A stretch of 64,000 nucleotides of DNA from Anaerolineales bacterium (GCA_016929095.1 JAFGJM010000002.1:62001-126000), one strand, 5' to 3'. Counted from the first letter of the stretch, positions 44,638 through 53,944 are shown. Numbers and translations are program-made. Notes: generated from the letters alone by a model not told the origin.

Positions 44638-46830
44638 TTAACCTCCCATCAGGGTATTGATCCTGTCCTGGCGTTCTTTGCGGATCATGGCAGCTGCCAG
44701 AGCCGCGGCTTTGTTGTCTGAAACATACAAATTGATGACCTGGCTTTGATCGACATATCCGCCCCCATTGCCGGCAGCCAATGCCTGCTGCGCCTGGTTG
44801 CGATTGAGAATAAATCCGTTGGCGTTTGGTACGAATACTTCTTGCCCGCCGCTTCCCGGATCGCCCACGACATACGGCTTACCAGCATACGCCGACCCGC
44901 CGCCAGCCATCGCCGTGGCTCCGCCGCCCATATCATATGTCGTAACGCCAGGCGTCCCGGCGCCCGAATAACCGCCCCCGGCGCCGCCCGAATAAGTGGT
45001 GATGTAATTCGTAATGATGTTGGCGGTGATCGTAATGGTCTTATTTTCGGGCAATTCCTCGATCATATCTGCCAGGCCTTGCACGGTCACTTTTGAGTCG
45101 GATACGCCCGATGAAAGCGAATCGAAGAATTCTTGCACATTGGTTTTGGCGGTGCTGACTGCTCCGGTGATAGAGGTCTTTTGGTCGCCCGCCCAGGCGT
45201 TGCTCACGGTGTCGATCTCATCCATGCTGATCTGAGATTGAGTGGTCATTTTTACCAACTCATCGGTCAGGCTTTGAACCGTGACCTCTGTCCCGGCAGT
45301 ATCGAGCCGCGATAACGCGCCGACAATTTGTTTTACCGTGGAGGCATAAGTATTGGCGCCTTCCGATGCCGAGATCATGCCGTCAGCATTGTCATCGAAT
45401 TTCTGGCGCAGGTTTTCGATGGTCGACGCAACCGCAAAATCTCTCTCAGAAAGGACGCCCATCGCTTTGGCTAAATTCAACGAGGCGTAGGTATCCAGCC
45501 CGGCCGCTGCCTGCTGGTAAATAAGGGCGTTGGTAGTTTCCTTGATCGCCGCCGCCGCTTCCTGCTGTTTGGCTTTATTGGCGGCCAAATCATTATTTAA
45601 TCCGGTTACCTTTTTGCTGGTTTCGCTCCACCCCAGGCGGATCGCTTTTTCCAGTTCCGCCGTCAACTCGGCTTCTTCTTTCTGCAGATCGGCGATGGTT
45701 CCCTTGTAATCGTCAAAGGCGCTGCCCATTTGACCGGAAATGCCGGCAGCCAGGCCAGCCACGGTGATCTTTTCACGCGCCGCTTGCATGGCGTCGGCAG
45801 CTTGTTCGGTTATCTTTACGTTATTCAACCAGGCACCGGTCAAATTATCGACAGAAATAACCCCATCATTGACGTTATTAACCAACTCTTGGGTTGTAAT
45901 CGATAAATCTTTTTGCTGAGGATAAAGAATAACGTTTCTCTTAGCCCACTCAGTTAATCCGCCTATCAATGTTGCTACGTCATTATTCATCTGGGATAGC
46001 AAAGGGAGGAACGGGGTAGCTACCGTCTCGCCCAAATCTTTCCAGGCATTCTTTACTGCATTGATACTGCCCGCATAGGTATCGCCCATAATTTCTGCGG
46101 CGTTACCGAATTCTTTTTGAAGCTCTTGCAGTATCATCTTTTGCGCCCCCATGACATCGCCGGATTCGACCATTACCTTGATCATGTCTTCTTGTTCTTC
46201 GGTGAAAGATACACCAACGCGTCGAAGCGCAGTCAAGCCTTCGATGGGGTCGTTCATAGCTTTTCCAACCTGAATAATCGTACTCTGAAAACCACCCATC
46301 GTGATCTCCCCCTGATTGAGTACTGCGGTCATGTCGAGCGCCGCCTGTATGGTATCGCTGAATACCTCTCTTTTTATATTGGTAAAAGTTAATAATAACG
46401 CCGCGCCGCGGGTGATCAAATCGTCCTCAACCCTGGCTGCCGCTCCAATCTGTTCAGCATAAGCTTCGATCTCTTTGGTGGTAATGCCTGCGGCATGTCC
46501 AGTCGATTGAAGAACAGCGGTCAATTGAGCATTGATCTGTTCTGCCTCGCCTGCCTCAGCAACAGCCATATGCATGAATTGCGAAACGCCGGATAAAACT
46601 TTAGATAAGGTGATTCCCGCAATACTCAATGTCCCGATAGTCCCAATCGCAGACCCCATTGATGACACAAGCCCTCCGATGCTTGCGCCGGCGCTCTTTG
46701 CGCCCCCGCTGATATTGGACATCGTTCCGGATACTGAAGTCGTAGCAGTTTTGGCGTCCTTTTCCAGCTGATCGAACGCCGCTTTTGCCTTATTTCTCGC
46801 ATCGATTATGATCGTTTCGGAAATCGCCAT
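44638..46830 (-). CDS. Phage tail tape measure protein
   Basis: A 730-residue protein that sets tail length and is ejected with DNA in siphoviruses. It has long helical stretches, an early hydrophobic segment (SSMGSAIGTIGTLSIAGITLS), and the family phrase AYAEQIGAAARVEDDLI...TFTNIKREVFSDTIQAALDMT...GKAMNDPIEGLTALRRVGVSF, typical of tape measures. The C-terminal part is Gly-rich. Its ATG overlaps the stop of the frameshifted chaperone product (taATG), a usual arrangement. Confidence 0.93.
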   Translation of the reverse strand: MAISETIIIDARNKAKAAFDQLEKDAKTATTSVSGTMSNISGGAKSAGASIGGLVSSMGSAIGTIGTLSIAGITLSKVLSGVSQFMHMAVAEAGEAEQINAQLTAVLQSTGHAAGITTKEIEAYAEQIGAAARVEDDLITRGAALLLTFTNIKREVFSDTIQAALDMTAVLNQGEITMGGFQSTIIQVGKAMNDPIEGLTALRRVGVSFTEEQEDMIKVMVESGDVMGAQKMILQELQKEFGNAAEIMGDTYAGSINAVKNAWKDLGETVATPFLPLLSQMNNDVATLIGGLTEWAKRNVILYPQQKDLSITTQELVNNVNDGVISVDNLTGAWLNNVKITEQAADAMQAAREKITVAGLAAGISGQMGSAFDDYKGTIADLQKEEAELTAELEKAIRLGWSETSKKVTGLNNDLAANKAKQQEAAAAIKETTNALIYQQAAAGLDTYASLNLAKAMGVLSERDFAVASTIENLRQKFDDNADGMISASEGANTYASTVKQIVGALSRLDTAGTEVTVQSLTDELVKMTTQSQISMDEIDTVSNAWAGDQKTSITGAVSTAKTNVQEFFDSLSSGVSDSKVTVQGLADMIEELPENKTITITANIITNYITTYSGGAGGGYSGAGTPGVTTYDMGGGATAMAGGGSAYAGKPYVVGDPGSGGQEVFVPNANGFILNRNQAQQALAAGNGGGYVDQSQVINLYVSDNKAAALAAAMIRKERQDRINTLMGG

Positions 46831-47443
46831 TATGTATCTCTTTCCTGCCTCATCTTCTCGATCCAGGCGACCAGGTCGGCATTATCTTTGTCGACGACTT
46901 TTATATCCTTGCCATATGCCGAAAATAACCGATAAACGTCTAGTAAATACATCGGTGTGCGCACCTTTTCTAAATCAAGATCGTCCATCTCCCAGGGCAT
47001 GATCCGCCATCCTAGACGCTCGCAGATCAAAACCTTCTCCAACTCTGCCGGCAACTCGCCGCGGTCTTTACGATCTTCTAAATCTTTAAATTGACCGGCA
47101 TCCGCCGCGGCGAGAATCAGTTTGGGGAGGGCAATCCCGCCTTGTTATACGCTTCTCGATAAGAAACCGTCACCCAGCCGGCGATATCCGGAGGCAATTC
47201 ATCGAACGCCTCGATGCCGGGCTTGAACTCGATCTCGATATTATCGACGGTGAGCCGCCAGCTTTCGATGCGTTCCGATACGATCTCGGCAATATGGCTT
47301 GCCCCGGCAGCATCTTCCCATTGCCGCAAATGCTTATACTTCCAGCCATCCGCCTTGAACATGAGATAATCATTCTCATGACCAGGCAGGCTGCACACGA
47401 TCCTGATCGGCGAGCGGGGATTAGTGATCGGCGTATCGCCCAT
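46830..47443 (-). CDS. Tail assembly chaperone, long product made by -1 frameshift (gpGT-like)
   Basis: Translation starts as the short chaperone at 47,443, slips back one base at CCCAAAC (47,126-47,120) just before the stop, and continues from base 47,120 in the new frame to a TAA at 46,830-46,832. The predicted product has 204 residues (108 plus 96), joining ...AGLPSP to KLILAAADAGQFKDLEDRKD. Many siphoviruses make such G and GT proteins between tail tube and tape measure genes, which is exactly where this lies. The second part has no own good start. Frameshifting itself is inferred. Confidence 0.8.
47117..47443 (-). CDS. Tail assembly chaperone, short product (gpG-like)
   Basis: A 108-residue protein starting one base into the stop of the tail tube gene and ending at TGA 47,119-47,117, right behind the slippery heptamer. 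Its place between tail tube and tape measure, its size and the frameshifted extension identify it as the G-type chaperone that assembles the tail around the tape measure. Confidence 0.8.
   Translation of the reverse strand: MGDTPITNPRSPIRIVCSLPGHENDYLMFKADGWKYKHLRQWEDAAGASHIAEIVSERIESWRLTVDNIEIEFKPGIEAFDELPPDIAGWVTVSYREAYNKAGLPSPN
47120..47126 (-). other. Slippery heptamer C-CCA-AAC for -1 frameshift
   Basis: In the zero frame the codons are CCA-AAC-TGA; the heptamer obeys the X-XXY-YYZ rule and abuts the stop codon. After slipping, reading continues as CCC-AAA-CTG. Confidence 0.75.
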
Positions 47444-47886
47444 TACGCACTCACCGTGCCCCAGGCTGGCGCAGTAGAACCGTAGACCCGGAACGACGCC
47501 GTAAGCGTTGTCTTACCCTTCGGGTCGGAAGAGAACTTCATCGACTGCAGCCAGTATTCACCTTCGAATTCGGGATCACCATTGGTGGGCGTGGTGTTCT
47601 GGCCTTGTTGTATCGTGACCGTATGCCCTGCGTAATCGCCGATAATGGCATTGAGTACCGTATAAATACCGGTGGTGGCCGCCGGATTGAAGTGACAGGT
47701 CATCTCGACATTGAACGAAGGCATACCGGGAATAGAATTCTCCGACCCATCGCTGAAGCCGGTGACATCCAACTCGCCGTAATTGTCATCGATGTCCACG
47801 CTTTCCACATCGCTGGATACTTCCCTGGCGGTCAACCCGGCGTCGTCAATATAGACTTTCAACCATCTTCCTGCAAGTTTAGACAT
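47443..47886 (-). CDS. Major tail tube protein
   Basis: A 147-residue beta-rich protein. The phrase DVTGFSDGSENSIPGMPSFNVEMTCHFN is characteristic of siphovirus tail tube proteins, and the gene directly precedes the chaperone pair. A paralogue with the matching phrase DTTGFLEGAENSIPDE is encoded at 50,707-51,450, on the other side of three enzyme genes. Confidence 0.82.
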   Translation of the reverse strand: MSKLAGRWLKVYIDDAGLTAREVSSDVESVDIDDNYGELDVTGFSDGSENSIPGMPSFNVEMTCHFNPAATTGIYTVLNAIIGDYAGHTVTIQQGQNTTPTNGDPEFEGEYWLQSMKFSSDPKGKTTLTASFRVYGSTAPAWGTVSA

Positions 47887-47920
47887 GGTTCATCTCCTTT
47901 TATTAGAAATAAAAATCTTC

Positions 47921-48673
47921 TTATTCCGGCCGATCAATTGCTACGCAGGCTTCGCCATATTCGTGCAGCAATTTGTTCATCACCGTGTAAGAAACCCATA
48001 CTTTGGGATAATCCCTTCCCCAGGTATTCATCAGCCGGAAAGCCTCCCGCTTATCTGATGCGGCGTAGCACAAAATGGCGTGCCCGCCAGATACATAACC
48101 CAGGCTGGCGCTTGTGCCTATCCACCACTCCTTTTTACCATCACGTTCGATTTTTACCGGACACATAAATTCCGAATACCAGTTGATCCCCAGCACTACC
48201 GGGCGATCCATCGAAATGGCCGTGCGCATCTCGTCGACTGTTTTTGCCCAGTAATAGCTGCGAATGCCCTGATCGATATTTACCGGCAACGAGTTATCAT
48301 TCACAAAAAGCCGGTGCCCTTCTTTGCGCAGCACCTTGAATGCCGCGTTGACATATGTCCCGTTATCATCCCCCTCTTTTGTCATGAGGTCGCTGTCGAA
48401 AGATTTCGCCCGCTGCCACAGCCACATGGCATCATATAAACGCCCCGGCCTGGGCAACCGGTTATAGAACGACATCATACGGCTAGAGGCAAATCCCACA
48501 CACGCCCCATACCCGTTCTGGTCATAGAAATTATCCAGATAAGGCACAGGCAAAATGCGTTCGACCGCCTTTACAGGCGGAAATGCCAAGAGTTGAAAGG
48601 CGTATTGATTGACATGCCCCCAATCAAAAGGTATCTTGCGCCCGAATTTGATCGCATCACTGTTTATACCCAT
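47921..48673 (-). CDS. Papain-like (C1 family) cysteine peptidase
   Basis: A 250-residue peptidase with Gln52 and nucleophile Cys58 in DQNGYGACVGFA, His198 in SGGHAILCYA and Asn216 in LMNTWG, the full papain set. No propeptide or signal peptide is visible. It lies two bases after the GH25 gene and before the tail tube gene. It could be virion-borne and cut host envelope proteins, or act in lysis; this is inference. Papain-like enzymes with this short form occur in some phages and bacteria. Confidence 0.85.
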   Translation of the reverse strand: MGINSDAIKFGRKIPFDWGHVNQYAFQLLAFPPVKAVERILPVPYLDNFYDQNGYGACVGFASSRMMSFYNRLPRPGRLYDAMWLWQRAKSFDSDLMTKEGDDNGTYVNAAFKVLRKEGHRLFVNDNSLPVNIDQGIRSYYWAKTVDEMRTAISMDRPVVLGINWYSEFMCPVKIERDGKKEWWIGTSASLGYVSGGHAILCYAASDKREAFRLMNTWGRDYPKVWVSYTVMNKLLHEYGEACVAIDRPE

Positions 48674-48675
48674 GT

Positions 48676-49614
48676 CTAAATTCCTCTCGCCTCAAGCTCT
48701 TCGAAGTCATACAAAGTCATATGCTTGAAGTTATATTTTCCGGCTTTGGTTTCCGACATTTGATAACGTGAACGCATGGTCTCTAACTCTTTGACCGGTA
48801 TGATCCGATATCCATCGGCCAACTCGACCATTGTCGTGTCGACCACCGGCAAATAACTCTTGTCCGGGATGGTCACATTGAATTGGCGCTCGAAATCTTC
48901 CAGAGTGCCGTTGTAATGAGACAGGTCGATATCGCCCGACCACATGCCATACTCCCGTCCCTTTCCATTGCCGTCGGCAGACATTTGCCACAAGGAGTAT
49001 TTAGAGACCTTTTTCCCATTCTCTTTGACGATCCAATCTCTTGGGCAGCGCCGGACAGGGAACGGTTTGTAATAAGAGATATCTAAAAACCAGGGATACC
49101 AGGCAACAAATAGCGGGTAATTGATCCATCCCGACCACGACCACACCCACATATCCCAAAATCCCTGGGATGTATACATGAACGGAGGGCGCTTATCGGC
49201 ATCTTCCACCATCATCATGATCACTTGAGTACACGCCGTGATCTTCTGAGGATTGCAGCCCCTCACCAACTCGTTGTCGTTCACCAACGGAATGGCCGGC
49301 GTTCCGGGTATATGATCCAGGAAATACTGCGCCTGTTCTTTGCCGCTGTATTCCGGTGTTTCCACATGGTAAAACGTGGGCAAAATACCCAGCGCCTCGC
49401 AGGCTTTGAAGTTATATTCACAGGCTTTATCGACCCGGTAATTGCCGATGGTCGCCCTGATCACGGCCACGCGAACACCGCGCTGATAGGCTTTCTCCCA
49501 ATCGATATGGCGGATGATGTCCCCGTCTTCGTTGACGATGGTTTGATAAATGCTCACATCGACGATGAAGGGGTTTTCGAGTGTATTCAGACAGGTTTCG
49601 GTTAAATCTATCAT
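48676..49614 (-). CDS. GH25-family lysozyme (endolysin)
   Basis: A 312-residue protein with a GH25 muramidase domain: IVDVSIYQ at the start, HIDWEKAYQRGVRVAVIRATIGNYRVD, FYHVETPEYSGKEQAQYFLDHI, the acidic PLVNDNELV, and WQMSADGNG...IDLSHYNGT near residue 240. GH25 enzymes cleave the peptidoglycan glycan chain. The last 60 residues may bind the wall. Endolysins usually sit next to the holin; here it lies 11 kb away, inside the tail region. Confidence 0.88.
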   Translation of the reverse strand: MIDLTETCLNTLENPFIVDVSIYQTIVNEDGDIIRHIDWEKAYQRGVRVAVIRATIGNYRVDKACEYNFKACEALGILPTFYHVETPEYSGKEQAQYFLDHIPGTPAIPLVNDNELVRGCNPQKITACTQVIMMMVEDADKRPPFMYTSQGFWDMWVWSWSGWINYPLFVAWYPWFLDISYYKPFPVRRCPRDWIVKENGKKVSKYSLWQMSADGNGKGREYGMWSGDIDLSHYNGTLEDFERQFNVTIPDKSYLPVVDTTMVELADGYRIIPVKELETMRSRYQMSETKAGKYNFKHMTLYDFEELEARGI

Positions 49615-49622
49615 CGTCTCTC

Positions 49623-50696
49623 CTATGGATAAGAATTTCCTGGGGCTGGATAAGGGCTGGTTTCTGCCGGCGTGCCTGGCATATATGCCCCTGGCAAAGC
49701 CTCCAGGACATAGACAGGGTTATTAGCCATGATCTGGTTGTCTTCGTTCCCCGCAAATAGCAGCGCCTCCCATTTGCCAAATTGCGTTTCAGTAATAACC
49801 CATTCGCCGGCCACCAGCATCGATCCGCTGTCGCCCGGATCGCTCACCCCGGAAAACAGCATCTGGTGGATGAAGGTATACATCTGGGGCAGCTTCGAGT
49901 GGCTGGTGTAGTAACCCACCTTGACAAAGGTGTCGGGCGAGATCAATGTTGCTAAGGTGCAGCCTGTTGTCCGCCCGCATTTCGTGGCTTTATCGCCCGC
50001 CTGTGGATCGGCATAAACTTGCGTGACGGTGCCCAGTCCATATATTTTTGAATATACGGTGGTCTCGTCCCCGCAGGCAATGGCGGCGTCGACCAAATTC
50101 GCCTTGCTTTTTACAGGTTTCGCCATTGCTACGATATAACCGATCACATCCTCCGGCGTGCCCCCATCATGCGGCCCAGGTTGATAGATCGGATCGCCGA
50201 TCTGAGCGCCTTCCAGCCCGCCCATGACGTGGGCGTTGCTTATAAAGCAATTGCAGTCGCCAAGATGGCATATCCGTCCGCCATTTGTCCCGGCGGTGGT
50301 GTCCGGGTGGCCAATGCTTATACCGCCCCAGGCTGGAAGCCACTTGTCGGTACGGGAAAAGTCGTCCGGGATGAGCATGTTGAGACCATTGGACACGGCC
50401 GGCAAGAATACCGGATAATCTCCGGGCTCGATCTCGTCTCCGTACATCTTGAATTCTGACGACTGCACAATGGTCACATTGTCGCGGCTCTTGAGTGACG
50501 CCGGCAGGCTTCTGGAAGTGGATTTCAGCCCAACATATATCTCGCCGTCAACATTGGTGATGAAGGTCATGTTGTCGTCGGCTAAAAGCACAGCCAGATA
50601 GTCCGCCTCAGTCAAAAGGTTTTGCCGCGGCGCGCAGGCGTATAGCAGCAGGATCGCCGCCATAACAAACAAATTGTTCAGGTATTTTTTCATCAT
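49623..50696 (-). CDS. Trypsin-like serine protease lipoprotein
   Basis: A 357-residue protein with a lipoprotein signal (MMKKYLNNLFVMAAILLLYAC, lipid on Cys21) and a chymotrypsin-fold domain. The catalytic triad is His156 in FISNAHV, Asp203 in LVDAAIA and Ser290 in PGDSGSML. The spacing is normal for the S1/S46-like group. A lipid anchor would place it on the outer face of the host membrane. It starts the enzyme cassette, eight bases before the lysozyme gene. A phage-encoded surface protease is unusual. Confidence 0.82.
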   Translation of the reverse strand: MMKKYLNNLFVMAAILLLYACAPRQNLLTEADYLAVLLADDNMTFITNVDGEIYVGLKSTSRSLPASLKSRDNVTIVQSSEFKMYGDEIEPGDYPVFLPAVSNGLNMLIPDDFSRTDKWLPAWGGISIGHPDTTAGTNGGRICHLGDCNCFISNAHVMGGLEGAQIGDPIYQPGPHDGGTPEDVIGYIVAMAKPVKSKANLVDAAIACGDETTVYSKIYGLGTVTQVYADPQAGDKATKCGRTTGCTLATLISPDTFVKVGYYTSHSKLPQMYTFIHQMLFSGVSDPGDSGSMLVAGEWVITETQFGKWEALLFAGNEDNQIMANNPVYVLEALPGAYMPGTPAETSPYPAPGNSYP

Positions 50697-50706
50697 TTCT
50701 CGCTAT

Positions 50707-51450
50707 CTACTCATGTATTCCCTGTCTGGCAAAAACAACGCACAATTTCAGATCATCGCCCGCCGAACCGGTACGGGTAGCCAATACGCGCATATATCGA
50801 TTCACGGTCACATCACCAGATTCGCCGCGCTCGCTAATACGCGCGCTGCCGTCCGCCGTAAAGGTGATCAGGTCGCTATAGGTAATGTTGTCGGAAGAGT
50901 GTTGTATCTTGATAACATACGTGTCAGTCGAGGCTGGAGTCAGTATCTGTAAATAGCCCGCTCCGCCATCTTCGGTCGATTCGCTATGATCAACCACCGA
51001 AAATGTCGTTGTGTTGGTGATAGTGGTATTCGCCAGCACGATCCCGTTCACATCAGGTAACTCGCCGGCCGAATTCACGGCTACATCCGCCATGACCGCA
51101 CTCTTGCGGGCAAACTTGGCATTGTAGCTGAATTGCTTACATACCATCGCCAATGCCGGGTCGCCGATTGTGGGTGCGGCGTTTTGACCAAGGAGAATAC
51201 ATAAATGATGATCGGTATAGCTGCCCGGGGTTTTTAAGGCATCGTGAGATTTATCGGTGTCGGGATCTAAAAATACGGTAAGTGCCGCCGATCCCTTTGG
51301 TTCGTCAGGGATCGAATTCTCCGCGCCTTCTAAAAAACCTGTAGTATCGGCTTCGGCAAACTCGACGCTGAAATCGAATTGATTAGATAGACCGCTCAGG
51401 TCATATCCGGCATAGTAAATGGCGTTCCAACGCCCGGCCTGTTTAGCCAT
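50707..51450 (-). CDS. Second tail tube-like protein with C-terminal extension
   Basis: A 247-residue paralogue of the tail tube protein at 47,443. The starts correspond (MAKQAGRW against MSKLAGRW) and so does TTGFLEGAENSIP. About 100 C-terminal residues are extra and beta-rich (YLQILTPASTDTYVIKIQHSSDNITYSDLI), like an exposed decoration domain. One of the two may form the tube and the other cap or decorate it. Confidence 0.75.
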   Translation of the reverse strand: MAKQAGRWNAIYYAGYDLSGLSNQFDFSVEFAEADTTGFLEGAENSIPDEPKGSAALTVFLDPDTDKSHDALKTPGSYTDHHLCILLGQNAAPTIGDPALAMVCKQFSYNAKFARKSAVMADVAVNSAGELPDVNGIVLANTTITNTTTFSVVDHSESTEDGGAGYLQILTPASTDTYVIKIQHSSDNITYSDLITFTADGSARISERGESGDVTVNRYMRVLATRTGSAGDDLKLCVVFARQGIHE

Positions 51451-51682
51451 CTTTGCCTGCCTTTCTCCCCTTAGCCTTTTCTACTGGCGGCATTTCTATC
51501 TCGATCTTCTTTACGGCTCTTGCCTCCAAAAGCAATCCCTCGCGGGTAAGCTGCGGCAGCGCATATATCGTCTCGCCTTTTTCAAAGCGCACTTCCTCGT
51601 TCATCACCTTGCCGCCGTTACTTTCGTCCCAGGTCTCTCCCGGGGCTAATTTGACATTGAACCCATTCAACGCTTCGTACAT
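51443..51682 (-). CDS. Small tail-region protein
   Basis: A 79-residue protein with GGAGG four to five bases before ATG 51,682; a longer frame exists but lacks a ribosome site. It has the phrase YEALNGFNVKLAPGETWDESNGGKV and a Lys-rich end. No family recognised. It overlaps the tail tube-like gene by eight bases. Confidence 0.6.
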   Translation of the reverse strand: MYEALNGFNVKLAPGETWDESNGGKVMNEEVRFEKGETIYALPQLTREGLLLEARAVKKIEIEMPPVEKAKGRKAGKDG

Positions 51683-51690
51683 AAGACCTC

Positions 51691-52170
51691 CTACACCACT
51701 TCTTGCAAATTGACGATGATCTCCACGTAGTGGCACAACACACCGCAGAAAGTGCGGTACTCCACCAGGCCCGTGGCTACAGTGGGGATATCGTCGGTCA
51801 AGTGATATGCCGCTAATGTCGTATCGGCTTTGATAGCGCCGGAAACCGCCAGCGCCAAAGCCGTCATGGTCTTTTCCGTGGCTGCGCTGTCGTCTACTCC
51901 CATAAAACCGCGTATCTTATAGGTGTAATTCACCAACACGGTATCACCATCGCCGCCTCCCTGAAATCCAACGATCTGCTCGCTCCAATTAGTGAGCGTA
52001 ATGATCCAGCCTCGAAGCTGGTCGATCCCCCCGATGGTGCTTTTAAAAAGTTTCAACAAGTCGCCCCACTCTTCCAGCCAGCGTTCGTAATCGTGCACCA
52101 CGCCGATATTTGAGACGGCGGATATGACCGTTTTCAATCGAGCGCGCAGGGTTGTTTCACCATAAGCCAT
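51691..52170 (-). CDS. Tail terminator-like protein
   Basis: A 159-residue alpha/beta protein. Its place after the gp10-like gene and before the tail tube matches the tail terminator of siphoviruses (lambda U type). The N-terminal LRARLKTVISAVSNIGVVHDYERW is typical of that group. Confidence 0.6.
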   Translation of the reverse strand: MAYGETTLRARLKTVISAVSNIGVVHDYERWLEEWGDLLKLFKSTIGGIDQLRGWIITLTNWSEQIVGFQGGGDGDTVLVNYTYKIRGFMGVDDSAATEKTMTALALAVSGAIKADTTLAAYHLTDDIPTVATGLVEYRTFCGVLCHYVEIIVNLQEVV

Positions 52171-52710
52171 TTAAGCGATCCTTTCAAACTGTTGGACAGC
52201 CTTGACCGGCACTTTTTGCCAAATCTCCTGGATTTTGCCCTGCCCGGCTTTCCAGCCCTTCTCGAACATATGCTTGCCTTTCGTGCCGTGTCTGGCAATA
52301 TGCGCCTGCAATGCATAGGCGGCTTTCTCATCGCCCCATTTACGGATGGCATACAGCTTCAGCGGGTTGATCGGCGCCCAGTGGGGGCTGGTGTCGTTCT
52401 CGACAAAATCGACATATATACTGGTGGCTGTACCCGCCGGTGAGGCTATCTCGCTGGCGCCTACAATGCCCCGGAAGGCATCGATGTTATTGCCCTGCGA
52501 TTCATATCCCAACGGCCATTGAATAGCCGAACGCAGTAAGCCGTAATTTACCGGGGTCAACGGGGCGATCAGCCCGGTAAGCAGCATGCCCGACTCTTCC
52601 CCTGCCTTGCGCATTTCGTCATATATAATGCGGCTCATCCCAGGAATGGCTTCTGCCAGCCGGAGAAGTTCGCTCACATCGATATGAATTTCAATGATCG
52701 GTTCACTCAT
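52171..52710 (-). CDS. HK97 gp10-like head-tail joining protein
   Basis: A 179-residue protein resembling the HK97 gp10/tail-completion family: MRKAGEESGMLLTGLIAPLTPVNYGLLRSAIQW is the membership phrase (helix followed by P-V-x-x-G-x-L-R-x-S). It connects tail to head in assembly. It overlaps its upstream neighbour by four bases. Confidence 0.75.
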   Translation of the reverse strand: MSEPIIEIHIDVSELLRLAEAIPGMSRIIYDEMRKAGEESGMLLTGLIAPLTPVNYGLLRSAIQWPLGYESQGNNIDAFRGIVGASEIASPAGTATSIYVDFVENDTSPHWAPINPLKLYAIRKWGDEKAAYALQAHIARHGTKGKHMFEKGWKAGQGKIQEIWQKVPVKAVQQFERIA

Positions 52711-53924
52711 CGGGTCGATCTCCCGTGGAACAGATAATCGCTGCGGAAACCTGCGCCGTAATCAATGTCCACAATAGCCATACCCGGGCCGGGCCCGCTG
52801 GCTTTTTCCGGAAGCCCGGCTAAAGCCCGATATGTCTTCCGGAATCGGTTAGACAAAGTGAGATACTGATCGGACTTCGTGCGCCGGTCAACGCTGTCGG
52901 CGGCTATCGATGACACGACCGACTGGCCATATTTCGCCGCCAGCCATTCGCAGGCAATACCGGCTGATAAATTACACACCGCCTCGAAATGGGTTTGCGG
53001 GAGGTCGACCAAAGGATCGGTCGCCTCTACCCATTCGTAAGGGCGGGTATAGACCAGGCGTATATACTCGGTCGAAGGCGGCGATACGGTGATCAGATGC
53101 AAATAATCGCCGGTCTCTGTTTTGAATAATTCATATTCTTCGTTTTCTAAAAGCTGCGGTGTTTCATCGGCAACGATATTTGCCGCCGGGTATTCCACGC
53201 TTTGTATCGCCCCGCTTTCCAGACTCCAGCCGGGGATGCCGGCTATAACTTCAATGATCCCGGCGCTGTCCGTGCCGTATTCGCTCCAGTCCGATCCGTC
53301 ATAGGTAAAGACTGTGTTATTAACATCGGTCTGGTCAACGCCCAAAATTACTTCGGTAACCCCGTCCTCAAAAGTGTATGCGGAAGACAAAAGAACGGCA
53401 GCGTAATCGCCGGCCGGTAATTTATATTTTGTGGAAAACGGAAAAACGACTTTATCGTATCTGCCCAAAGGTGCGCCCTCTACACCGTCGATATCGACGG
53501 TCGACGAGGTGGCAATGACCTGATCGGGAAGATCGTCCGATATCGTATACAACACCACCGCCAGCGTACCATCCACGCTCGCCCCTGTGCGCTGCAGCCA
53601 CAGATTTACCTGGTAGATTTCCATCGAATAATCCAGGGTAAACTTGATCCCCAGCTTCGAATCAGCGCCGGTAGAAGCCAAATCGATACCGGCGTCTAGC
53701 GCCGCTTCGTCGACATCCACCGCTTTGCCGTAGACCAGATAATAAGAGCCGCCGTCGCCCAAGAATTTTAGGGCTTCTTTTTTAGGCAGCGAGCGGTTAT
53801 ATTCGCTCACCGCATGGCGGATAGCCAGATCGCGGTCGGCGCTGGATATCTCGTCTTCGCCAATTCCCTGTAGAAGCGAATCGACCCTGGCGTTGAATAC
53901 AGATAGACGATTTAGAGATGCCAT
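52707..53924 (-). CDS. Head-tail connector with inserted beta domain
   Basis: A 405-residue protein. Helical ends (RDLAIRHAVSEYNRSLPKKE near the start; FEAVCNLSAGIACEWLAAKYGQ and YLTLSNRFRKTYRAL near the end) resemble head-tail adaptor proteins. Between them, about residues 75-225, is a beta-rich block (VNLWLQRTGASVDGTLAVVLYTISDDLPDQVIATSS) like a jelly-roll decoration domain. The insertion looks like a capsid-neck ornament. Function inferred from place and shape. Confidence 0.6.
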   Translation of the reverse strand: MASLNRLSVFNARVDSLLQGIGEDEISSADRDLAIRHAVSEYNRSLPKKEALKFLGDGGSYYLVYGKAVDVDEAALDAGIDLASTGADSKLGIKFTLDYSMEIYQVNLWLQRTGASVDGTLAVVLYTISDDLPDQVIATSSTVDIDGVEGAPLGRYDKVVFPFSTKYKLPAGDYAAVLLSSAYTFEDGVTEVILGVDQTDVNNTVFTYDGSDWSEYGTDSAGIIEVIAGIPGWSLESGAIQSVEYPAANIVADETPQLLENEEYELFKTETGDYLHLITVSPPSTEYIRLVYTRPYEWVEATDPLVDLPQTHFEAVCNLSAGIACEWLAAKYGQSVVSSIAADSVDRRTKSDQYLTLSNRFRKTYRALAGLPEKASGPGPGMAIVDIDYGAGFRSDYLFHGRSTR

Positions 53925-53944
53925 TACTTTTGCCTTCTAATATA

